Shown here in pieces: positions 8,255 through 14,801 of a DNA stretch of 64,000 nucleotides. Position 1 is the first letter of the stretch. Every line of letters starts with the position of its first letter. The stretch comes from Gammaproteobacteria bacterium. Its GTDB lineage: Bacteria; Pseudomonadota; Gammaproteobacteria; Xanthomonadales; Marinicellaceae. The stretch lies in NCBI GenBank assembly GCA_041395445.1, contig JAWLAO010000002.1, positions 440,987 to 504,986 on the forward strand. The letters run 5' to 3'. Under the pieces are notes generated by a model. It ran no database searches and was not told where the DNA came from. It saw only the letters and a program-made list of their open reading frames with translations. The position numbers and the translations under genes were made by a program.

Positions 8255-9312
8255 TGTCCTCATCACACTCAAAAGATTATGCTCAGGCTGTTCGTGAAGA
8301 AGATCGCTTGGACATTGCATCACTTAAAAAATATCTCAGCGAGAACTTCGTTGGAATAAATGATTTAAAGGAACTGAATGTCAAACAATTTTCAGCAGGT
8401 GCATCCAATTTAACCTATCAATTACAATGGAATGATCAAAAAGTCATTCTTCGTACAGCCCCTCATGGTGCAAATATCAAATCCGCTCATAATATGTCAC
8501 GAGAATATCATGTTTTAAAAGCACTTGAACCTTATTTTGAATATTCTCCCAAAGCATTACTTTATTGTGATGATAAAGAAATTATCGGAAAGCCATTTTA
8601 TATCATGGAAAAAATAGATGGAGTTATTGCAGGTAAAGAGTTTCCGATGAAACTGAATTCGGATCAAGCCGATGATTTGTGCAAACAGTTGTTGGATATC
8701 CAAGTAAAACTGCATGAAATTGATATTGCTGAAACAGGTCTGTGTAAACTAGGAAAACCCCAAGGTTATATCCAGAGACAAGTAGAAGGATGGAATGGCA
8801 GATATGAAAATGCATTGCTTAATGATTCATTGCCAGCAATAGAATTACGAAGTTGGTTGTTGAAAAATCAACCAAATGACACTTCCGGTAGTATGATTCA
8901 TAATGACTATAAGTTTGATAATGTCGTCATCTCTCCATACGAACCCTATCAAATTATTGGTGTGTTGGATTGGGAGTTGGCAACAGTAGGTTCTCCGCTC
9001 ATGGATTTGGGATGCTCTCTGGCTTATTGGGTTGAAAAAAATGATGCTAAAGAAATGCAAATGATACGAAGAATGCCAACAAGTTTGGATGGGATGTGGA
9101 GCAGAAATCAGATAGTTGAATATTATTGCAGTAAAAGAAATATCAGCTCAGAAGGTTTTGATTATTTTTATATATTCGGATTATTTCGTTTAGCCGTAAT
9201 TGCCCAACAAATCTATAAACGATATGCAACAGGAAAAACAACGAACCCGGTTTTTGCCAACTTTGGTGAGTTGGTTAAAATTCTTCTAAGGCAGGCTGAA
9301 AAACAAATATAA
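8254..9312 (+). CDS. Aminoglycoside phosphotransferase-fold kinase, ACAD10/11 type
   Basis: This 352-residue protein has the APH/choline-kinase fold. The catalytic loop is HNDYKFDN (H216, D218, N223) and the metal-binding segment is LDWELATVGSPLMDLG (D239). The N-terminal FSAGASNLTYQL nucleotide loop and the KVILRT lysine are also present. It is translationally coupled (1-base overlap) to the acyl-CoA dehydrogenase, which mirrors the kinase-dehydrogenase fusion of ACAD10/11. The inferred role is ATP-dependent phosphorylation of a hydroxyacyl-CoA, not antibiotic resistance. It is cytoplasmic, and a hairpin terminator follows immediately. Confidence 0.85.
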   Translation: MSSSHSKDYAQAVREEDRLDIASLKKYLSENFVGINDLKELNVKQFSAGASNLTYQLQWNDQKVILRTAPHGANIKSAHNMSREYHVLKALEPYFEYSPKALLYCDDKEIIGKPFYIMEKIDGVIAGKEFPMKLNSDQADDLCKQLLDIQVKLHEIDIAETGLCKLGKPQGYIQRQVEGWNGRYENALLNDSLPAIELRSWLLKNQPNDTSGSMIHNDYKFDNVVISPYEPYQIIGVLDWELATVGSPLMDLGCSLAYWVEKNDAKEMQMIRRMPTSLDGMWSRNQIVEYYCSKRNISSEGFDYFYIFGLFRLAVIAQQIYKRYATGKTTNPVFANFGELVKILLRQAEKQI

Positions 9313-9314
9313 AA

Positions 9315-9339
9315 AAACCCTCAACAATGTGAGGGTTTT
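9315..9339. terminator. Bidirectional intrinsic terminator
   Basis: A run of A, then CCCTCA (9318-9323), a 6-base loop and TGAGGG (9330-9335) followed by TTTT. A and T tracts on both sides make it usable from either direction, which fits its place between the convergent kinase gene and the DUF302 gene. Confidence 0.85.
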
Positions 9340-9361
9340 CTATGATAGATTCACTCGGGAG

Positions 9362-9949
9362 TTAAAAGTCTCCGTTTGCTCCTTTTTGCATAATATCAAG
9401 GATAGCCGATTTGATACGGCTCGCTTTTTTGAACAACTCAGGAGGTAATGTCTCTCCACCGTGTAAAATCATATCCATGTTCATAGAATAAAGCGCAAAG
9501 TTGCCATTATCATCTTCAACCATTGCGACACGACAAGGCAAGTAAGCAGCTATATAAACATTATAGTCAACCATCTCTCTGGCAGTGAGTGAGTCACAAT
9601 ATTCGAAAATTTTCAAAAACTTCTGTGGTTCACCGGTTTTCGCAAAGACATCTTCAGAAAGAGGAAGCACGCCGACATTTTTTATATTCCATGAATTTGC
9701 AGCAATCGCCATAGACTCTTCAGCCTCATCTACAGTAATTCCTTCTGCAAATGGTACCATCCAGACAGTCGCCTCGGCGGTAACCTTGGACTTTTTCAGT
9801 TTTTGCCACATTTCCCAATAAACCTCAGGGGCTTTGGCATCGAAAGATTTAAATACCTTGAAGTCCTCACCAAATTTAGTCCAACCGTAAATTCCGCCAA
9901 CAATTGCCAGAAGTCCGATTAAAGCAAGTAGGTTTTTAATAAATTTCAT
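9362..9949 (-). CDS. DUF302 domain protein, membrane-anchored
   Basis: This 195-residue protein has an N-terminal hydrophobic segment (residues 5-22) that acts as a signal anchor. The rest resembles DUF302, a small alpha/beta domain of unknown chemistry: residues about 95-190 with LKIFEYCDSLTAREMVDYNVYIAAYLPCRVAMVEDDNG. DUF302 genes often sit near sulfur and redox genes. Here it follows a DoxD-like gene on the same strand, separated by a strong hairpin (9978-10005). It is probably the last gene of the unit starting upstream of the DoxD gene. A periplasmic redox or thiol-related role is inferred from neighbours only. Confidence 0.75.
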   Translation of the reverse strand: MKFIKNLLALIGLLAIVGGIYGWTKFGEDFKVFKSFDAKAPEVYWEMWQKLKKSKVTAEATVWMVPFAEGITVDEAEESMAIAANSWNIKNVGVLPLSEDVFAKTGEPQKFLKIFEYCDSLTAREMVDYNVYIAAYLPCRVAMVEDDNGNFALYSMNMDMILHGGETLPPELFKKASRIKSAILDIMQKGANGDF

Positions 9950-9977
9950 TTATTGTATCCTCTGTGTGTTGAGTACA

Positions 9978-10005
9978 TGAAGCGAGTTTTTATTAACTCG
10001 CTTCA
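9978..10005. other. Perfect intercistronic hairpin
   Basis: TGAAGCGAGTT (9978-9988) and AACTCGCTTCA (9995-10005) form a perfect 11-bp stem with a 6-base loop between the DoxD-like and DUF302 genes. On the minus strand no T run follows the stem, so it is more likely an mRNA-processing or stability element, or a partial terminator that lowers DUF302 expression. Confidence 0.6.
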
Positions 10006-10013
10006 TTAAAAAA

Positions 10014-11123
10014 TTAATGCTCTGCTGATTTACCTTCTAGCACGAAACCACCATCAGTTACTTTAGCAGTTCCGGTAAATGTAAACGGAGCTCCTTCAAC
10101 TTGAGATAATTTTAGAGTGTAAACTTCACCCTCTTCAACATCAGTGTCGCCTTCTCCCGGCAGGACAATCGTTGCCTGAGCACCGGTTTTACCTGCTATA
10201 CCATAACGAGTGCGGTAGAATTTAGAGCCCCAAGCCATTTTGAATGTGTTGTCTATATTATCATCACTCATATTGGCTAAAGTGTCTCCATCCCATTCTG
10301 CAACATTATCGCCAAACTCATCTTTTAATTCGGCTTTTATCACATATCCTGCTTGTGTGTCAGGTCCGGCATTGACATAACCGTAGAATGATAAAGCACC
10401 ATCCTCCATAACTTTAACATCAGAAATTTTGATGTTTTGATGATGGAATCCTACGCGAGATTTCAATTTACTATAAACAGAACCATAAAGAGCGTTGTAG
10501 AAACCAACAACAAATACAAAAGTAATTACAGCCAGCCATATACTCATTTTTTTCAGGCCATCATTGCTAAGTGGTAAAGGACCAGAGAACAACCATGGGA
10601 ATAGTTTTTTACTTCCAAAACCAGTATTTGCCAGCTTATTATCAATAGAATAATATCCGGCACCGGTCACAAAAGCGACAGCACAGATTGCAAACCCAAA
10701 GGCGGCCATTGTCCATTCATCCAGACAAGTTGAACCCATCCAGCCAAATACCAGCATCATACCGAAATTAAGAAGCATCCCGCCAATTGCAGCAAAACGT
10801 GTCATAAATCCAAAGATTAGTGCCAGACCTACCAGCAATTCAGCAATAGAAAACGCCCACATGGCAAAGTTCATTAATGAAACATTTTGAATCACTGACA
10901 CTAAAGTTTCCGGCATAAAAGAACCAGGATAAGCCGCAGCAATTTTGTTACCTACGAAACCGGAATGCTCGACATCGAGTTTGAATGTGTCACCTGTTGG
11001 TGTAATTCCATAAATTGCACGTCTGGAAAAACCACCCCAGAAAACGAAGCCCATTGTTAAACGAATAGCTAAACTGGATAATCCCAGTTGGCCATAAGTA
11101 TTTTTTAAATCATTATTTGACAT
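10014..11123 (-). CDS. DoxD/DoxX-like membrane protein with C-terminal DoxA-like domain
   Basis: The N-terminal half (residues about 1-200) has four or five membrane helices with motifs of the DoxD subunit of thiosulfate:quinone oxidoreductase (SLAIRLTMGFVFWGGFSRR; FGWMGSTCLDEWTMAAFGFA). The C-terminal half, after a last helix near residue 195, is a beta-rich exported domain (NIKISDVKVMEDGALSFYGY) similar in layout to DoxA. So this looks like a one-chain DoxD-DoxA protein of 369 residues. The frame is open 4 codons upstream, but the ATG at 11123 is preferred because GAGGG lies 5-6 bases before it. An operator-like palindrome lies 65-87 bases upstream. Passing electrons from thiosulfate or another sulfur compound to quinone is inferred. 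Confidence 0.75.
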   Translation of the reverse strand: MSNNDLKNTYGQLGLSSLAIRLTMGFVFWGGFSRRAIYGITPTGDTFKLDVEHSGFVGNKIAAAYPGSFMPETLVSVIQNVSLMNFAMWAFSIAELLVGLALIFGFMTRFAAIGGMLLNFGMMLVFGWMGSTCLDEWTMAAFGFAICAVAFVTGAGYYSIDNKLANTGFGSKKLFPWLFSGPLPLSNDGLKKMSIWLAVITFVFVVGFYNALYGSVYSKLKSRVGFHHQNIKISDVKVMEDGALSFYGYVNAGPDTQAGYVIKAELKDEFGDNVAEWDGDTLANMSDDNIDNTFKMAWGSKFYRTRYGIAGKTGAQATIVLPGEGDTDVEEGEVYTLKLSQVEGAPFTFTGTAKVTDGGFVLEGKSAEH

Positions 11124-11187
11124 AATTGCCCTCATAAAAATATAGTCGTATTGCTTTTAATTCTATCATAACAAATTCGTACTTGCT

Positions 11188-11210
11188 ACATTAGCAAATG
11201 CTTATATTAG
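11188..11210 (-). promoter_or_regulatory. Operator-like palindrome A (DoxD unit)
   Basis: Read on the minus strand, TTTGCTAATGTA lies within a longer imperfect palindrome (ATATAAGC...GCTAATGT). A -10-like TATGAT stands 16 bases after the conserved GCTAATGTA, so the motif overlaps the -35 position. Nearly the same sequence at nearly the same distance precedes the metallo-beta-lactamase gene, and a third copy precedes the thioredoxin gene. Confidence 0.6.
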
Positions 11211-11221
11211 AAGAAAAGCCT

Positions 11222-11249
11222 AAAAAAAGAGGGCAAATTAAGCCCTCTT
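11222..11249 (-). terminator. Intrinsic terminator after metallo-beta-lactamase gene
   Basis: On the minus strand AAGAGGGC (from 11249 downwards) pairs with GCCCTCTT over 8 bp around a 7-base loop and is followed by a run of seven T bases. It separates the metallo-beta-lactamase transcript from the DoxD promoter. Confidence 0.88.
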
Positions 11250-11278
11250 AATAAATTTTTTAAATAAATTAAAAATAA

Positions 11279-12295
11279 TTATTCGACAGATTCTGCTTCC
11301 ATTGCTAAGAAAACAGTATTTGCGTTCAAACGGTTAACACTGTCAAAAGCAGGTAAACTACTGAATTGAGACCAGTCAATTCCTTCATAGGCTTCAACAA
11401 ATCCCATCATTTCTTCAACAGCTTCACCCATCACTTCACGCATGAATAACAAATAACTCTTGGTTAATTTGATTGCTTGAGCAGGATTATCAGATGCCGG
11501 CCCATGACCCGGAACCAAAAGGTTCAGTTTTAAACTGGTTTCCATATCTTGCAAAGTATTTGCCCATCTTAATGTGCTACCGCCACCAATAAAGGGAACA
11601 CGGCCACCGAATATAATATCGCCTGAATAGAGGACGCCATCTTCTTGAACATAAAGCGTTAAATCTCCACCTGAATGCGCAGCACCAACAACATTGATAA
11701 CAAAATGCATTCCACCGAGCTCGAACTCCATTTTGTCTTCGACAATAACATCAGGATGAACCACATAGGTGTCTTCATTAACATAAGGCTTGAGTGACTC
11801 TCTTCTCTCGTTCAAACGAGCTGTAGCACCGTCCGAGTTGATATATTTAAAACTACCGTCAGCAGCAATGACTTCTGCTCCCAACTCTTTAAACACTTGG
11901 GTGCCATAAATATGGTCAGCATGATAATGCGTTATGACAACTTTTTTAATTGGCTTGTCAGTGACCTCACGAATTCTTTTCAGAAGTTCAACTCCAAGTG
12001 AAGGAGAACCCAATGTGTCAACAACAATTACACCTTCATCAGTAACCACAAACCCTGCATTGGAAATAAACCCTGCATTATCAGTAGCGATTCCGGCTTT
12101 ACCTTGAACTTGATAAGTATGCTCAGCCAGTTTTTTTGCTGTCATTTCAATATCAATTGGCGGGTATTTTGATACGACCTTTGACTCTTCGCTACTTAGG
12201 CCGTTGTCACTTGATTTTGTGCTTTCAGACTGACATGAAATCAAAGTCACGGCAGCAAGAATCAGCACGAACGCTTTATTAAGTATTGTATTCAT
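11279..12295 (-). CDS. Metallo-beta-lactamase fold lipoprotein hydrolase
   Basis: This 338-residue protein carries a lipoprotein signal: hydrophobic residues 8-19 with lipobox LISC, Cys21 being lipidated. The MBL zinc site is complete: H123-x-H125-x-D127-H128 (THYHADH), H207 (GAAHSGGD), D226 (YSGDIIFG) and H264 (VPGHGP). The fold fits periplasmic MBL proteins of sulfur gene sets (SoxH or quinoprotein-relay hydrolase type). A class B beta-lactamase is less likely, given the lipoprotein anchor and the neighbours. Its own promoter with operator copy B lies 63-84 bases upstream, and a strong terminator follows. The substrate is unknown; a persulfide or thioester is a guess. Confidence 0.85.
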   Translation of the reverse strand: MNTILNKAFVLILAAVTLISCQSESTKSSDNGLSSEESKVVSKYPPIDIEMTAKKLAEHTYQVQGKAGIATDNAGFISNAGFVVTDEGVIVVDTLGSPSLGVELLKRIREVTDKPIKKVVITHYHADHIYGTQVFKELGAEVIAADGSFKYINSDGATARLNERRESLKPYVNEDTYVVHPDVIVEDKMEFELGGMHFVINVVGAAHSGGDLTLYVQEDGVLYSGDIIFGGRVPFIGGGSTLRWANTLQDMETSLKLNLLVPGHGPASDNPAQAIKLTKSYLLFMREVMGEAVEEMMGFVEAYEGIDWSQFSSLPAFDSVNRLNANTVFLAMEAESVE

Positions 12296-12357
12296 AATTA
12301 CCTCAACTCATGGTTGTAAATTTCAAAACGCTGTGAGTATAGCACAAAAAATCAGTT

Positions 12358-12379
12358 ACATTAGCAACTTCTTATATAG
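12358..12379 (-). promoter_or_regulatory. Operator-like palindrome B (metallo-beta-lactamase gene)
   Basis: The minus strand reads ATATAAGAAGTTGCTAATGTA. It shares GCTAATGTA and the upstream ATATAAG block with copy A. A good -10 TATACT lies 15 bases after GCTAATGTA. It sits just beyond the 3' end of the SirB2-like gene, so the metallo-beta-lactamase gene has a promoter of its own. Confidence 0.6.
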
Positions 12380-12383
12380 TGAT

Positions 12384-12752
12384 TTATAAATTGATAAATA
12401 ATGGTGTTTTGGAGATTGCTGTGAAAATCATAAATACAATCATAAGCGTTGCCAAGAAGTATGCTAAATAACTTTTAGCACCATTGGACTTCAACGCCAT
12501 CATTCCAAAACCAATATAAAAGACCAATGCAATGATTTTTGCACCTAACCACAATTGATCCCAAGGTTTAATTGAGGCCATAAAGGCCAAAGTAAACCCT
12601 GAAATCAACAGAAGTGTATCATTGACATGCGGAATAACTTTTAGCAATTTACCGGTTGGTTTTTTAAATAACTTCAGAAAAAACCTCAGCTCAAACAAAA
12701 AAATACTGACAACAATAAAAAGTAAATGTGCATGTTTAATACCGGCGTACAC
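12384..12752 (-). CDS. SirB2 family membrane protein
   Basis: This 122-residue integral membrane protein has four predicted helices. The N-terminal IKHAHLLFIVVSIFLFELRF, the central HVNDTLLLISGFTLA and a KIIALVFYIGFGMMALK segment match the small SirB2 (invasion-expression up-regulator) family, whose biochemical function is not established. The start is GTG, 6 bases after the stop of the DUF2892 gene, so the two are in one operon. Membership in a sulfur/redox operon suggests a membrane quinone- or thiol-linked role, but that is inference. Confidence 0.75.
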   Translation of the reverse strand: MYAGIKHAHLLFIVVSIFLFELRFFLKLFKKPTGKLLKVIPHVNDTLLLISGFTLAFMASIKPWDQLWLGAKIIALVFYIGFGMMALKSNGAKSYLAYFLATLMIVFMIFTAISKTPLFINL

Positions 12753-12758
12753 GATAGA

Positions 12759-12965
12759 TTACTCTTTGACTCCTAACATCTTCAAAATAGTAATCATTGG
12801 ACACCAGTTGGTAAAGCCTGATTGAAACAAATTAAACCCGACAAAAGCAGTCAGCCATAACCATGACATTTGTGTGAGGTTGACCTGGCCCATAACATGT
12901 GCCAAAACCAAAGACAACATAATTACCAAACCGGCAATAATTCTAAGCATTCTATTTACATTCAT
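12759..12965 (-). CDS. DUF2892 (YgaP-type transmembrane) protein
   Basis: This 68-residue protein has two hydrophobic helices followed by GFTNWCPMITILKMLGVKE. This is the hallmark of the DUF2892 membrane domain that is fused to rhodanese in E. coli YgaP. The cysteine in W-C-P-M is conserved in the family, and sulfur-handling genes are its usual company. It lies 30 bases after the thioredoxin-like gene and 6 bases before the SirB2 gene. Its length is normal for the stand-alone form. Confidence 0.85.
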   Translation of the reverse strand: MNVNRMLRIIAGLVIMLSLVLAHVMGQVNLTQMSWLWLTAFVGFNLFQSGFTNWCPMITILKMLGVKE

Positions 12966-12995
12966 AATAATTCCCCTGTTTAAAGTTTAAAAAAA

Positions 12996-13475
12996 TCAGG
13001 AACACTCTTGAGCCTCAAGAGCTTCCTTAAGAGACCTTTTCAAATAAAAGTCGTAAAAATCTATTGCTCCGCCGGTACCGATAATTCGTTTACCAATTTC
13101 TTTTCCGTTTTTGTCTAGAAATAAGACAGTTGGAGTTAATGTGGCTTTGATAGAGCGAGCATAATCAAAAGAATTGACTTTGTTTCCTTCAAAATCAATA
13201 TGTGTTTCATTACTGTCTATAAGTAACTCCCGCAACAACCATTGACTATCAAGTTCACCGTTAAGAACCTCAGGAACAAAAACCTGCTTTTTCAGTTTCA
13301 CGCAATAAGGACAATCTTCGCGACTAACCATAATCACCATGACTTTGTTTTCGACACAAGCTCTTTGAGCAAGAGTTTGGAAGTTTTCCAGAATCAATAA
13401 TCGTTCATATCCGTCAGCTAGAGACACGCTTGCAAAAAATATCAGCAATATAGACAGAGTTCGATATTGATACAT
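12996..13475 (-). CDS. Periplasmic thioredoxin-fold protein (SoxW-like)
   Basis: This 159-residue protein has a Sec signal peptide (residues 1-20, cleavage after SLA) and a thioredoxin active site C55-P-Y-C58 (SREDCPYCVKLKKQV). The central SIKATLTPTVLFLDKNGKEIGKRIIG contains the cis-Pro region typical of thioredoxin-like proteins of the SoxW/DsbE kind. It is the first gene of a minus-strand operon with DUF2892 and SirB2-like genes, preceded by operator-like motif C. Its likely job is to keep a periplasmic sulfur-oxidising protein or thiol reduced, although no other sox genes are in view. Confidence 0.8.
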   Translation of the reverse strand: MYQYRTLSILLIFFASVSLADGYERLLILENFQTLAQRACVENKVMVIMVSREDCPYCVKLKKQVFVPEVLNGELDSQWLLRELLIDSNETHIDFEGNKVNSFDYARSIKATLTPTVLFLDKNGKEIGKRIIGTGGAIDFYDFYLKRSLKEALEAQECS

Positions 13476-13521
13476 GATGAGTTAATAATTAAAACATCGG
13501 ATATTAGAACGCAGATTTAAC

Positions 13522-13544
13522 ATATTAGCAAATGTTAATATAAG
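13522..13544 (-). promoter_or_regulatory. Operator-like palindrome C (thioredoxin operon)
   Basis: This is the best palindrome of the three: the minus strand reads TATTAACATTTGCTAATA, in which TATTA(A/G)C and G(C/T)TAATA are inverted. It lies 47-69 bases upstream of the thioredoxin start, with a -10-like TAATAT about 14 bases downstream. It shares TTTGCTAAT with copy A and TTGCTAAT with copy B. Confidence 0.6.
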
Positions 13545-13546
13545 TT

Positions 13547-14680
13547 TTAGTGGTTATATTGACGAGAATAAAATATTCCAGTACACAAAAGCACTGACAC
13601 CAATATCAACAAACCGCTATTTCCAAAAATCGGAATGATTGGTGGAGAATATAATAAATCGCCAATATATCGGCCTCGGGCATAGCTGCCGACAATTTGT
13701 TCATTTTGATAATTGTTACTGACAGTATTGTCATTGAAGTTGAGAGTATATGATTTTAGTGATGTTATGGGACTACACCAACCAGTCAAACAAAAAAAAG
13801 CAGGATGATTTATTGCAAAAAAAGAATTGTTTTCAATTCTTTCAAATGAAACTCCCCATATATCAGTAAAGTCACTCAGCTTAATGTTTGACTGAATACT
13901 CCACTGTCCGTCACTTTTGTTAATTTTATAAGTCTTTTGATGGCTAATAGCTGTTATCGTATTATCAAAGTTCTCAAAAATCACACCAAAAGACTCATTT
14001 GAAATTTGAGTTACCCAATTAATTGAACCATCAACTAGCGATCTTGAGTAGATTGAGCTGTCTTGATTTACAAAATGGAAATAAGTAGAACCATCATTAC
14101 TGATTAAATCGGAGTTATACGAAGGTGCGTCATATGAAAATAACTCTGACATAGTTTTTATATCAAAAACTTTAAAAATGGTAGAATTACCTCCATCAGA
14201 TAAAATGAAAATAGCTGTATTTAAAGATTCGTTGAATTCAGCTTTATTTATACTGTAAATTCCGAAATCAACAGCAACTGAAACTGTATTGCTAAGTAAA
14301 TTTAATTGATACAAGAATTGAGATGAAGAAGTTGAAAAATAAAGTGTGTCATCAGTTTGATTTAGAAAAATAGTTTCTGCTGGACTCGGTATGCTAATAC
14401 TTTGTTCTACTTCCAAAGTATTTGTATTAATCACAATAATGTGATTATATGTACCAGCATATAGCTTAGTTTGTTCAGAGTTTAAAAAAACACTTCCAGT
14501 AAGGTATTCATCAGGTAAATAAATATTTTTTATTATTGATGATGAGTCAATATCAAGTACTGCAATCCTATTTTGAACCTCAAAAGGAGGAGTGAAGTCT
14601 GTCAATGGCAAATAAGCCACCTTTGCAATCGAAGAGGTGTTGATAAAAAGGAATGTTAGAAAAACAAGTCGTAGATACAT
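13547..14680 (-). CDS. Secreted beta-propeller protein with IPTL/PEP-CTERM-like tail
   Basis: This 377-residue protein has a signal peptide (MYLRLVFLTFLFINTSSIA) and repeated beta-sheet units reminiscent of YVTN/WD-like propellers (NRIAVLDIDSSSIIKNIYL; HIIVINTNTLEVEQSISIP). The C terminus is IPIFGNSGLLILVSVLL followed by a short tail with R and H: a proline-containing motif, one helix and a basic end. This resembles IPTL/PEP-CTERM sorting signals. The frame is open to a GTG at 14707, but the ATG at 14680 directly precedes the signal peptide. No strong ribosome binding site is seen for either start. Function is unknown; surface display is inferred. Confidence 0.65.
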   Translation of the reverse strand: MYLRLVFLTFLFINTSSIAKVAYLPLTDFTPPFEVQNRIAVLDIDSSSIIKNIYLPDEYLTGSVFLNSEQTKLYAGTYNHIIVINTNTLEVEQSISIPSPAETIFLNQTDDTLYFSTSSSQFLYQLNLLSNTVSVAVDFGIYSINKAEFNESLNTAIFILSDGGNSTIFKVFDIKTMSELFSYDAPSYNSDLISNDGSTYFHFVNQDSSIYSRSLVDGSINWVTQISNESFGVIFENFDNTITAISHQKTYKINKSDGQWSIQSNIKLSDFTDIWGVSFERIENNSFFAINHPAFFCLTGWCSPITSLKSYTLNFNDNTVSNNYQNEQIVGSYARGRYIGDLLYSPPIIPIFGNSGLLILVSVLLCTGIFYSRQYNH

Positions 14681-14801
14681 AGCTTTAAATTGTTCGTGGT
14701 TTACCACATAATATCTGACACGCTTTGTAATTTCAAGTTAAAGATACTGTAAAAAAAATTGGCAAATGCTACAATCACCACTTTTTCAAATAGGCTAAAG
14801 T

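Noticed and set aside
8254..9312. Aminoglycoside resistance gene
   Set aside because: The fold is APH-like, but the coupling to an acyl-CoA dehydrogenase and the sequence type (LDWELATVG) fit an ACAD10/11-type metabolic kinase.
11279..12295. Class B beta-lactamase
   Set aside because: The zinc motif is shared by the entire MBL superfamily. The lipoprotein anchor, the sulfur/redox neighbours and the shared operator argue against antibiotic hydrolysis.
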